64,000 nt of DNA from an uncultured Christensenella sp. (GTDB lineage: Bacteria > Bacillota > Clostridia > Christensenellales > Borkfalkiaceae): contig CAJUET010000009.1 of assembly GCA_910585595.1 (NCBI GenBank), positions 14,575 to 78,574 of the forward strand. Reading direction: 5' to 3'. Position 1 is the stretch's first letter. The number at the start of each line of letters is the position of its first letter. Below, piece by piece: positions 33,545 through 42,339 of the stretch. The notes beneath the pieces are model-generated. The model was not told the origin of the DNA. It saw only the letters and a list, made by a program, of their open reading frames with translations, and ran no database searches. Made by a program: the position numbers and the translations under genes.

Positions 33545-36500
33545 ATGAATAGAACGAAAATCAGAAATTTTGCGTTGTTATTTACTTTAATATTGTTTAC
33601 CGTTTCGCTTGCGTTTTCAATCGTGACGGTGTTCGGCGCGAAAGCCGACGAAACGCTTGCGGACGTCGGCGTGGAAATCGGCACGCACGAAGATTTGGAA
33701 AAAACGACGGATAATAATATTTACGGCAAAGAAAACGTGACGGCTGTCGGTTGGAACGGTTGGGGCGGTTTTCCTAAGTGCTTGACGTTTACGGAAACAA
33801 AAGACGTTTCCCCGATATTGAATTCCGGGAAAGGAGCGCTGTCCTTCTGGCTGTATATTCCCGATCAGGCGGCTTTGGATATTTATAAGAGCAGAACTGA
33901 AAATCATCGCTGGAACTTCGATGTTTCCTCCAACGAGACTTACAGCGACGATTACAAATGGACGTTTACGATGGTCGGAACCGATTTTGCCGACGCGCGT
34001 ATCGGCTGGCAGAGAATCGTCATGCCTTTTTCGGGCGTAGGCGAGGGCGATAAAAAGGGTATGAATTGGTCGGCGGTGAAATCGGCGCGTATCAACACCA
34101 CCGGATTCGGCGTAAGCGGCGGTTATTACGGCAAAGTGGCCGAAATCTCCTTTACCACAACCAGTCTTTCCAAAAACACGATCACAGGAGATCCCGTCGT
34201 AACGTTCGGACACGGCGCAGTATCGGGCGTGGATACCGAAACAATGAATATTCCCGACTTAGGAGAATCGTTTACGGCATACTATAACAAGGATAAGGGC
34301 GGTTTCCTTACCGTACTTTCCCTTGATAAAGTATACAGCGTAAACAAGACTTCGGATTCCGCTCTTTCCGTTTGGGTTTACTTCGACCGCGAAACGGATA
34401 AGGCGGCGCTCAGCGCTTACAACATCGATATTTCGAGCGGCGCGTCCTATTCCGATCAGCACAAGTACTGCATCAATATTCAACCTCTTTTCGCAAAGTG
34501 CTCGGTGGGTTGGAATCAGCTGATCATTCCCCTTGAAAGCGCGAATGAAAAGAACGATATGGATTGGAGCGACGTCAGGAATATCCGTCTGAACGTCTCC
34601 GGCGCAACGGCTTGCCGTGTTGCGACGGCAAATATACAAATCGTTCACAGCGGTGTGACCGAACCCACTGTGGTAGGCTATGTGGAGCCCACGGAGCCAG
34701 AGCCCGACCGTACGGTGACTTTGACCGAAGAGGGAGGAATCGTATCCTTCTCTTCCAATATAGACGGACTTGCGACCGATCAAACGTCTGCCGCGCTTGC
34801 CGCGATAAAACAGCTTGACGAGAACACGACCGCGCAATACGTTATCGGCAATATGAACGGAAATTGGTCTTCCTGGGGCGGTATGGTGAGAGCAACTGTG
34901 TTTGATAAGCCCTATAACGTCGGGGCGATCAGCACGAATCAAAAAGGCGCGTTCGAATTTTGGATCTACGTTCATAATCAGGCGGCGCTCGACAACATGA
35001 GATCGGGAAAACCCATCGGACTCAACCTTTCGACGAAGGGCTTTTCCGAGACGAAGAAGTGGGAATTTAACATCTCTTCGCTTGCAGACGACTGCATGAT
35101 CGGCTGGAATAAAATCATTATTCCCTTCTCCTCTTCTATGTGCGTGAAACACGGCGGAGGGCCCGAGACTGCCGACACGGTGGAAAATCTGCGTTTCGTC
35201 GTTTTGGACGGCGTCGGCGCAGGTCAGGCAGATCTGGCTTTTGCAAATTTCGGGTTCTTCTTAACCGAGGAAACGGAACCTGTCGTCATCAATAAGAAAA
35301 CGCAAATGACAAAGCCCGACGATGTTGCGTTCGGCGTAGGCAGTGCGGCGGATCTTACTGCTGATACGCAGCTTTTGGAGGGTAAGACTTCTTACAGCGC
35401 GATCGGCAAAAACTGGGGGGCAAAGACGCAACTGATTGCCTTTGACAAGGGCTACGATCTCGCTAAGCACGATCTTTACGGAAAGAGCGTGCTCTCCTTC
35501 GGAATGTATTTTGCCGACGAGACAACGCTTGAAGCGCACCGCGCGATTGCAAGCAACTATTTCATAACGCTTGGGTCGGGCAACGGATTCAATGCCGAAA
35601 ACGGCTATGCGTTCGATATTTCGGCGCAGTTTGCAGATTGCTCGGTAGGTTGGAACACGATCAGTCTTCCTGTGAGTACCGCCGACAACAAGGGCGAAAT
35701 CGACTGGTCGAACGTCAAGTTCCTGCAAATCGCTTGGGATAAGGCGTTCGGAGAGGGCGAATGCGAAGTGGCGTTTGCCGAGTTCAAGCTCATTTCTACC
35801 GACGAAACGTCGCGTTCCGTCGAAAACGACACGGGCATCAGTCTCGGCGTGCGTTCCGTGGAGGAGTTTGACAAAGTAACGCTTATTCGTTCGAAAAAGA
35901 ACATTACGGCTTATTCGATCATCGACAAGGGCTGGGGAAGGTTTGCGCAAAAACAGGTCACGCTCGCAAAGACGTATAACGCTTCTAAATTTGCGGAAAA
36001 CGGTGCTTTGGCTTTCTGGCTCTATATCGAAAACGAAAATACGTTAAACGCATATAAAGACATGACGGGCGGCTGGACGGTCGCGGCTTACTCGGGCGCA
36101 TACAAGGGTGCGAACAAACTCACGTTTGAAATTCATTCACTGTTTACCGACTGTATCGTGGGTTGGAACTATATCGTCCTGCCAGTAAAGGCGGGTACGG
36201 ATTCGCAGTTCGATTTCGGCGCGATCAGTTCGCTCGGCGTAGAGTGCGAGGGCAAAGACGTGGCGGCGTCGGTGACAGAAGGAAAAAATAAGATCGCGCT
36301 TGCACAGTTCTCGATTATCGCGACCGATCTCACGGAGATGACGGTTGCGGAAACGGTTTCGAATATCGAAGAGGGCTTGAATCCCATTGCGGAAAAGGTC
36401 ATCATCGATTGTAATACCACGAGCAACGGCGGAGTATTTACAGGCAATAAGGTTGATCGGCAAGATCACCGTTACGAGTCGGGCTGCGTTTATACGTCCG

Positions 36501-37159
36501 GCGCGGGCTACGACCTGCATGCACAGTTCGAGTGCGGAGAAACCGATTTGCGTAAATCCACGTTCATCTTTGCGTTTTGGATCTGGATCGAAGATCCCGC
36601 TTATTACTTCGAGGCGGACGGAACGACCTTAAAGAAAAACTTAAACGGACAGATCGAGATTTCGAGCAGCGACAGAAACGATACGAACGAGTTGAAATGG
36701 GAAATCAGTCAGTGGGGCATAGAGAAATTCCAAAAGGGCTGGAACTGGTTGGTGCTTAAAGGTTCGGACGGCGAGTTTACGGGCGGAGAAGTTAATTTCG
36801 ACGCGCTCGTAAGATTCCGTATCTATGTAAACGGGATTCAGCAGTCAACGTTGAAGATCGACCGCATTACGATCGGTTCATCCGAAACATTGCTCACCGC
36901 TCCCGATTGGGAAAAAGAAAAGTTCGGCAACGATCCGGATACGGGCTTTAAAGGCCCTAACGCTTACGCGCCTTCAAACGATACCTATATCGAAGTAGAT
37001 TTCGATAACGGCGCAAAAGATTTTACGACGACCGTAACCGTTACCCGTAAGGAAAAGGGGTGCAAGAGCTCCGTGACCGCGATTCCCGTTGCGTGTACCG
37101 TTCTTATCGGCGGAACTGCGATCTGTATCCTTGCCGTCAAAAAGAAAAAGAACAATTAA
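33545..37159 (+). CDS. Large surface protein with six beta-sandwich-like repeats and C-terminal anchor
   Basis: 1204 residues. An N-terminal signal segment (LLFTLILFTVSLAFSIV) is followed by about six repeats of 165-200 residues, roughly 38-215, 216-375, 376-580, 581-758, 759-930 and 931-1115. Each carries an Ala-Phe-Trp-x-Tyr type strand (for example LSFWLYIPDQAAL, FEFWIYVHNQAAL, LAFWLYIENENTL) and then a DCxxGWNxIxxP block. The C-terminus is a linker, one membrane helix and the tail KKKKNN, with no LPxTG. The fold resembles carbohydrate-binding jelly rolls, but I recognise no named family. Its place between the GxGYxYP lipoprotein and GH38 genes suggests a glycan-binding surface scaffold. 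Confidence 0.7.
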   Translation: MNRTKIRNFALLFTLILFTVSLAFSIVTVFGAKADETLADVGVEIGTHEDLEKTTDNNIYGKENVTAVGWNGWGGFPKCLTFTETKDVSPILNSGKGALSFWLYIPDQAALDIYKSRTENHRWNFDVSSNETYSDDYKWTFTMVGTDFADARIGWQRIVMPFSGVGEGDKKGMNWSAVKSARINTTGFGVSGGYYGKVAEISFTTTSLSKNTITGDPVVTFGHGAVSGVDTETMNIPDLGESFTAYYNKDKGGFLTVLSLDKVYSVNKTSDSALSVWVYFDRETDKAALSAYNIDISSGASYSDQHKYCINIQPLFAKCSVGWNQLIIPLESANEKNDMDWSDVRNIRLNVSGATACRVATANIQIVHSGVTEPTVVGYVEPTEPEPDRTVTLTEEGGIVSFSSNIDGLATDQTSAALAAIKQLDENTTAQYVIGNMNGNWSSWGGMVRATVFDKPYNVGAISTNQKGAFEFWIYVHNQAALDNMRSGKPIGLNLSTKGFSETKKWEFNISSLADDCMIGWNKIIIPFSSSMCVKHGGGPETADTVENLRFVVLDGVGAGQADLAFANFGFFLTEETEPVVINKKTQMTKPDDVAFGVGSAADLTADTQLLEGKTSYSAIGKNWGAKTQLIAFDKGYDLAKHDLYGKSVLSFGMYFADETTLEAHRAIASNYFITLGSGNGFNAENGYAFDISAQFADCSVGWNTISLPVSTADNKGEIDWSNVKFLQIAWDKAFGEGECEVAFAEFKLISTDETSRSVENDTGISLGVRSVEEFDKVTLIRSKKNITAYSIIDKGWGRFAQKQVTLAKTYNASKFAENGALAFWLYIENENTLNAYKDMTGGWTVAAYSGAYKGANKLTFEIHSLFTDCIVGWNYIVLPVKAGTDSQFDFGAISSLGVECEGKDVAASVTEGKNKIALAQFSIIATDLTEMTVAETVSNIEEGLNPIAEKVIIDCNTTSNGGVFTGNKVDRQDHRYESGCVYTSGAGYDLHAQFECGETDLRKSTFIFAFWIWIEDPAYYFEADGTTLKKNLNGQIEISSSDRNDTNELKWEISQWGIEKFQKGWNWLVLKGSDGEFTGGEVNFDALVRFRIYVNGIQQSTLKIDRITIGSSETLLTAPDWEKEKFGNDPDTGFKGPNAYAPSNDTYIEVDFDNGAKDFTTTVTVTRKEKGCKSSVTAIPVACTVLIGGTAICILAVKKKKNN

Positions 37160-37176
37160 AAGGCGTAAAAATTCGG

Positions 37177-37214
37177 GAACGTCCGTCTCCCGATTATTCG
37201 GGAGACGGACGTTC
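37177..37214 (+). other. Very stable intercistronic stem-loop
   Basis: Perfect 17-bp arms (37177-37193 and 37198-37214) close a 4-nt loop. No T run follows on the plus strand, so it is a poor terminator there, though it could act as one on the minus strand. It lies between the surface-protein and GH38 genes of one operon. Confidence 0.75.
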
Positions 37215-37261
37215 AAAAAACGAAACGACCGTCGTTCGTTTGCGGCATTTACAGAGGTAAT

Positions 37262-39919
37262 ATGAAAAAATTTATCGTAATATCCCACACTCATTGGGAC
37301 AGGGAATGGTATATGACCTTTTCTTCGTTTCGCTTAAAGCTCGTCGACCTTGTCGATAAGCTTCTTACGCTGTTTGAAAGAGACGACGGTTATATTTTCC
37401 ATTTAGACGCGCAGACGGTAGTACTCGAAGATTATCTCGTTATGCGTCCGCAGAACGAGGATTTGTTGAAAAAATATATCGCTTCGGGAAATTTGCGGGT
37501 GGGTCCGTGGTATTTGCAGAACGATTTTTATTTGTCTGACGGAGAAGCTACGGTGCGCAATCTCATGATCGGAACGGCGCTCGCGAATAAATTCGGCAAG
37601 TGCGGAAGCACAGGCTATGCCCCCGATCATTTCGGCAACGTTTCGCAACTCCCACAGATTCTCTCTCAGTTCGGTATTAAGGACTTCGTATTCGGACGCG
37701 GATTCAAAATGCACGAGACGGTAAACGGAGAGCGGCGCGAAGTGCGGCTTCCCGCCGAGTTCGAGTGGGTGGGCGCCGACGGTACCCGTATGCTTGCGGT
37801 TCATCTGAAATATTGGTATAATAATGCGCAGCATATTCCCGCCGAAAAGGAGTGCGCGCAACTTCTTCTCGATATTAACGAAAGAAATTTCGAAGGGCTT
37901 ACCGTTTCACCCTATATTTTGCTCATGAACGGCGTCGATCACTTAGAGGCGCAGGAGGACGTGCGGGAAATTATAGAGGGGCTTAAAAAAGAAGGTCGGG
38001 ATATAGAGCAGACCTCTCTCGACGATTATCTGAAAAAAGTGCGCGCCGCCGTCGCGGGGAAAGAGTTGCAAAGCTATCGTGGCGCGCTGAATAAAGGGTG
38101 CGATTACGATACGCTCAAAGGCTGTTGGTCGTCGCGCGTGTATCTTAAATGCGCTAACGTAAAGGCGCAGGATTTGCTACTTACAAAGCTGGAACCTCTC
38201 TATTCCTGCCTATCTGCGGGCGGGTTTGATATTTATCCCGAGAACGAATTGCATTGGTTGTGGAAAGAGCTTTTAAGAAATCTTCCGCACGACAGTATCT
38301 GCGGGTGTTCGAACGACCCTACGCACCGTCACATGGAAGACAGGTACGAACTCCTGTACGAAACAGGGGAGGATCTGTTGGAACGCGGTTTAAAAACCGT
38401 TGCCGCGCATTTACCGCACCCCGAGAAAAAAGACCAAAATTATTCGGTCACTCTTTTCAACGGCACTTCGCGCGTTCAGAGCGGCGTAGCGGAAGCGGAG
38501 ATAAATTTTCTGCTTTCCGAAAATGTCGGTGAGTTCGATCTTGTAGACGGGAAAGGGAACTCGGTTCCCTACGAAATCGTTGCGAAAGAGCGGGGGCTTC
38601 TCGACGTTTTCAGTCCGCTCAATCTTCCGGGTGTGCTCGACGTCGAAAAAACGCGGATCGCGTTTTATGCTCGGAACGTGCCGCCGTTTTCGGCTGAAAT
38701 TTTCGCCGCAGTGCCGCGTCGGACGGGACGCGTTGTCTGCGCGGATAAAACCGCCGAAATCGGCAATGAATATTACGCGTTTGACATTGACGGAAACACG
38801 CTGAATATCCGCGATAAGCGTACGGGGAGATTGTATTGCGATCCCGTCCGTTTGGAGGACAGCTTCGATAAGGGCGACGCTTATGTATACAGACGGTCTC
38901 CTTACGCGCCCGTTTCCGTGCTGCCTGCAAGGATCGCTGTTTCCCGGCAAAGTGCGCTGAAAAATTCCGTATCGCTTTATTTCGAATACGACAGCCCCGC
39001 ATGTTACGATTTCGATCGGGACGCGCCGAGCGAAGAGACCGTGCACACGGAAGCCGTCGTTACGCTTACGCTTGAAAAAAACAGTCCCGTTATCTGCGCG
39101 GAGTACCGATTGGAAAACCGCGCCTGCGATCATCGCTTGCGCATCCTATTGGACGCGGGCATTTCTTCGGGCAGGATATTTACCGACGGCGCGTATGATT
39201 ATGCAGAGCGTTTGCCCTTTGAAAGCTGCGATGTTACCGATTCCGACACGCACCATAACGCGACTTTTGCACGGCTTTCGGGGGAAGAGGATACCCTCAC
39301 TGTTTACACGCAGGGGCAGCATGAAACGGAAGTTATTGGCGGCGGTCTTGCGCTTACGCTTGTGCGTGCGACGGGTGTGATCAACCGCGATGCGAAAACT
39401 TTCCGACCTACGGGAGGAAAACAGTGGGACGTGCCGCAGAATCAGTGCCTGCGAACGTTAGAAGGGAAGATCGGTTTTTCGCTGGGAGAGAGCGGGACGG
39501 CGGCAGACTGCTTCGAGCGGGCTAAGTTTTTCCGTAACGGATTTCTCGTGCGCGCCGACTCTTTCGATACGAAAAAATATTCGGGCGGACGCTTTGCCGT
39601 ACAGGCGGCGGAGCTTGAAAAGTTTTATTACGTCGATGATCCTTATTCTGGTAAAAATATTCCCGCGCGGCCTTTGTTTACATACGGCGCGGCAGAGCTT
39701 GCGGTGACCTGCTGTAAAAAAGCGGAGCAGGGCGGCGTTGCCGTCCGCATCGTCAATCTTTCCGACAATGAGGTAAGCGATTTCATTTCGTTCTGCGGAA
39801 AGATATACCGCACAGGTATGTCGGAACGTGAAAACGAATATTTGGGCGAAGGGAAGTGCCGTCTGACGTGGAGACCCAAGCAGGTGATTACGTTACGGCT
39901 CGTTGCGGAGGCAATATGA
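37262..39919 (+). CDS. Alpha-mannosidase, GH38
   Basis: 885 residues with no signal peptide, so cytosolic. The zinc site begins SHTHWDREW (His11, Asp13). The expected nucleophile is Asp122 in GYAPDHFGN. Downstream are the helical three-bundle segment and the C-terminal beta domains of GH38. These enzymes release alpha-linked mannose (often alpha-1,3 or 1,6) with retention. AGAGG precedes the ATG. The stop overlaps the start of the PfkB gene (ATGA). Imported oligomannosides are the presumed substrates. Confidence 0.93.
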   Translation: MKKFIVISHTHWDREWYMTFSSFRLKLVDLVDKLLTLFERDDGYIFHLDAQTVVLEDYLVMRPQNEDLLKKYIASGNLRVGPWYLQNDFYLSDGEATVRNLMIGTALANKFGKCGSTGYAPDHFGNVSQLPQILSQFGIKDFVFGRGFKMHETVNGERREVRLPAEFEWVGADGTRMLAVHLKYWYNNAQHIPAEKECAQLLLDINERNFEGLTVSPYILLMNGVDHLEAQEDVREIIEGLKKEGRDIEQTSLDDYLKKVRAAVAGKELQSYRGALNKGCDYDTLKGCWSSRVYLKCANVKAQDLLLTKLEPLYSCLSAGGFDIYPENELHWLWKELLRNLPHDSICGCSNDPTHRHMEDRYELLYETGEDLLERGLKTVAAHLPHPEKKDQNYSVTLFNGTSRVQSGVAEAEINFLLSENVGEFDLVDGKGNSVPYEIVAKERGLLDVFSPLNLPGVLDVEKTRIAFYARNVPPFSAEIFAAVPRRTGRVVCADKTAEIGNEYYAFDIDGNTLNIRDKRTGRLYCDPVRLEDSFDKGDAYVYRRSPYAPVSVLPARIAVSRQSALKNSVSLYFEYDSPACYDFDRDAPSEETVHTEAVVTLTLEKNSPVICAEYRLENRACDHRLRILLDAGISSGRIFTDGAYDYAERLPFESCDVTDSDTHHNATFARLSGEEDTLTVYTQGQHETEVIGGGLALTLVRATGVINRDAKTFRPTGGKQWDVPQNQCLRTLEGKIGFSLGESGTAADCFERAKFFRNGFLVRADSFDTKKYSGGRFAVQAAELEKFYYVDDPYSGKNIPARPLFTYGAAELAVTCCKKAEQGGVAVRIVNLSDNEVSDFISFCGKIYRTGMSERENEYLGEGKCRLTWRPKQVITLRLVAEAI

Positions 39920-40920
39920 AACGGGTGGCTGTTGCGGGGAATTTGATCCTCGACGTCATGAAACGGATTGAAAGTTTTCCGCAAATCGGAATGCTTGTAA
40001 ATATCGGAGAAACGTCTTACTCAGTAGGCGGTTGCGTTTGCAATACGGCGATCGATCTCAAACGGCTTTGCCCCGATTTCGAAGTTTCCGCATTCGGGAA
40101 AGTGGGAGACGACGATTACGCAAGGTATATTTTAAGCGCGCTTGCGGAAGCGGGACTGAATACGTCGAACGTTAAAAAAGGCACTCTTCCCACATCCTAT
40201 ACCGACGTTATGACGTTGCCGGGCGGCGAGAGGACTTTTTTTCATTTTAAGGGCGCCAATTCCGAGTTCGGGATCGGCGACGCACGGGCGGAAAACGCGG
40301 ATCTCTTTCATTTGGGATACTTGCTGCTGCTCGACGCGCTTGACGCAGCAGATAAAGAATACGGCACTGCGGCGGCGCGGCTGTTGGCGGAAACGCAGGC
40401 GCGGGGGATTGAAACGAGTATCGATCTTGTGAGCGCGCAGACAGCGGATTTCAACGCCGTCGTGAAGCCCGCGCTTCGTTTTTGCGATTACGTCGTTATG
40501 AACGAGGTGGAGGGGGGAATGCTCGCAGGGGTCGATCCGCGCGGCGTCGACGGCGCGCCGATACTTAAAAATTTGCGCCGTATCTGCGAAGTCCTCATTG
40601 ATACGGGCGTAAAACGTTCGGTGACGATCCACTGCCCCGAACTGAGTTGCGCGCTCGACTGTAAGGGGCGCTTTTCGGTACTCTCTTCGCTGAATCTTCC
40701 GAAAGGTTATATCGTCGGCACGGTGGGCGCGGGCGACGCGTTTTGCGCGGGCATGCTCTATTCGTTTTGCGAACGGATTCCGCTTGGAGAGGGAATGCGC
40801 ATCGCCTCGTGCGCCGCGGCGTGCAATTTGGCGGCAATCGATTCCGTGAGCGGAGCAAAGGGACTCGAAGAGTCTTTATCTCTTGAAAAAATATACGGAA
40901 GGAGAAAAATGATATGTTGA
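39916..40920 (+). CDS. PfkB-family sugar kinase (putative fructokinase)
   Basis: 334 residues from ATG 39916, chosen because it overlaps the GH38 stop and gives the family start (VAVAGNLILDV). PfkB signatures are YSVGGCVCNTA in the N-terminal half and the catalytic GTVGAGDAFCAGML near the end. The substrate is unknown. Because the next two genes encode a mannose/lyxose isomerase and a class II aldolase, phosphorylation of fructose (to the 1- or 6-phosphate) is the natural guess. It overlaps the isomerase gene by 7 nt. Confidence 0.88.
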   Translation: MKRVAVAGNLILDVMKRIESFPQIGMLVNIGETSYSVGGCVCNTAIDLKRLCPDFEVSAFGKVGDDDYARYILSALAEAGLNTSNVKKGTLPTSYTDVMTLPGGERTFFHFKGANSEFGIGDARAENADLFHLGYLLLLDALDAADKEYGTAAARLLAETQARGIETSIDLVSAQTADFNAVVKPALRFCDYVVMNEVEGGMLAGVDPRGVDGAPILKNLRRICEVLIDTGVKRSVTIHCPELSCALDCKGRFSVLSSLNLPKGYIVGTVGAGDAFCAGMLYSFCERIPLGEGMRIASCAAACNLAAIDSVSGAKGLEESLSLEKIYGRRKMIC

Positions 40921-41465
40921 CCGAAAAACAATACCGCAGCGCAGTGGCGTATACGCTCGATGCATTGCGGAACGCGGGAATTCTTCTCACGGAAGAGGAA
41001 AAGAAAAAAATCGAGGTGGCGGATTTCGGACTCGGTAAATTGGAGGAAATCGGCTTGCAGATTATCACTTATGTAAATACCGATCGTTGCTGTGCTAAGG
41101 AAATGGTTTTGCGTCCCGATCAGGTCTGCCCCGAACACCGTCACGTTTCGGGCGTGGAAAACGGAGTTCCGTTCGAGGGGAAGGAGGAAACATTCCGCGT
41201 GCGGAGAGGAACATGTTATTTATACGTAGACGGTGCGCGCAATTGCGGACAAATTGCTTTGCCCGATACGAAAGTTACCGTCTTTCATGAAATTGTTCTG
41301 CACGAAGGAGAGCAGTACACGATGCGACCGAATACGCGCCATTGGTTCCGCGCAGGCGGCGAAGGCGCGATTGTCAGCGAATTTTCCACAAAGAGCCGCG
41401 ACGAGAGCGACGTATTTGAAGATGAAAGGATCAAACGTATTCCGGAGGAGATAATATGCTTGTAA
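40914..41465 (+). CDS. D-lyxose/D-mannose isomerase (cupin type)
   Basis: A 183-residue single-cupin enzyme. The metal site PEHRH with GKEETFRVRRG, and a later TRHWFRAGG histidine, match D-lyxose isomerases (EC 5.3.1.15). Characterised members interconvert D-lyxose/D-xylulose and D-mannose/D-fructose with Mn2+. In a mannosidase operon the mannose-to-fructose reaction is the likely role. It overlaps the kinase gene by 7 nt and the aldolase gene by 10 nt, so the three are tightly coupled. Confidence 0.85.
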   Translation: MLTEKQYRSAVAYTLDALRNAGILLTEEEKKKIEVADFGLGKLEEIGLQIITYVNTDRCCAKEMVLRPDQVCPEHRHVSGVENGVPFEGKEETFRVRRGTCYLYVDGARNCGQIALPDTKVTVFHEIVLHEGEQYTMRPNTRHWFRAGGEGAIVSEFSTKSRDESDVFEDERIKRIPEEIICL

Positions 41466-42307
41466 ACTTAAAAGAAATTTTGAAAATAGCGCAAGCGGAG
41501 AAAAATGCCGTAGGAATGTTTAACGCTACGGGGTTCGACAGCTTGCAGGCGGTGATTTCCGCGGCGGAAGAACTGAACCGTCCGGTTATATTGGCGCATG
41601 CGGAAGTACATAATCGGTATAACGATATCGATATGGTCGGACCCGCCATGATTGCAGTTGCGCAGAAGGCGAAGGTACCCGTGTGCGTGCATCTCGATCA
41701 CGGCGTTTCGGAGGACATGGTTTATCGTGCATTGCGGATCGGCTTCACCTCGGTGATGATCGACGCCTCCGCTCTCCCCTATGAACGGAATTCGGAATTG
41801 ACTGCTGCGATCGTTAAAATTGCCCATGCCACGGGCGTGAGCGTGGAAGCGGAGCTCGGTAGGCTTGTAACGGGCGAGGCTGGTTCGGGCGAGAGCGTAT
41901 CGGGTAAGCCGGAAGATTTTTATACCGATCCCGCCGAAGCTGCGGCATTTTCAGAGAAAACGAAGATCGACGCGTTGGCGGTTGCGTTCGGCACCGCGCA
42001 CGGATTTTATACGGCGCAGCCCAAGCTTGATTTTTCCGTCGTAAAGGCGTGCGCCGAATCAACGGGACTGCCGCTCGTCATGCACGGCGGAAGCGGCGTG
42101 AACGAAGAGGGTTTTCATAATGCGATCGCAAACGGTATCCGTAAAATCAATTATTATTCGTATATGTCGAAGGCGGGATACCTGGCGGCGAAAGCCGAGA
42201 TCGAAAAGAACGAAAGCGGATATCTGCACGACGTGGAATATGCCGCCATGCACGCGATGAAAGAGGACGTAAAAGCAGCGATCAAAACGTTTTCTCGTCG
42301 GGGATAG
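41456..42307 (+). CDS. Class II ketose-bisphosphate aldolase
   Basis: A 283-residue zinc-dependent aldolase of the FbaA/GatY/KbaY group. The conserved CVHLDHGVSEDMVYRAL carries the catalytic Asp and zinc His. EAELGRL, GTAHGFY and MHGGSGV are the other ligand and phosphate blocks. It would split fructose-1,6-bisphosphate, or fructose-1-phosphate if the upstream kinase makes that; sequence alone does not settle which. It is coupled to the isomerase gene and followed by GH92 after 32 bp. Confidence 0.9.
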   Translation: MLVNLKEILKIAQAEKNAVGMFNATGFDSLQAVISAAEELNRPVILAHAEVHNRYNDIDMVGPAMIAVAQKAKVPVCVHLDHGVSEDMVYRALRIGFTSVMIDASALPYERNSELTAAIVKIAHATGVSVEAELGRLVTGEAGSGESVSGKPEDFYTDPAEAAAFSEKTKIDALAVAFGTAHGFYTAQPKLDFSVVKACAESTGLPLVMHGGSGVNEEGFHNAIANGIRKINYYSYMSKAGYLAAKAEIEKNESGYLHDVEYAAMHAMKEDVKAAIKTFSRRG

Positions 42308-42339
42308 CGCATTCTCCGTCCGAAATAGAGAGGGAAATC

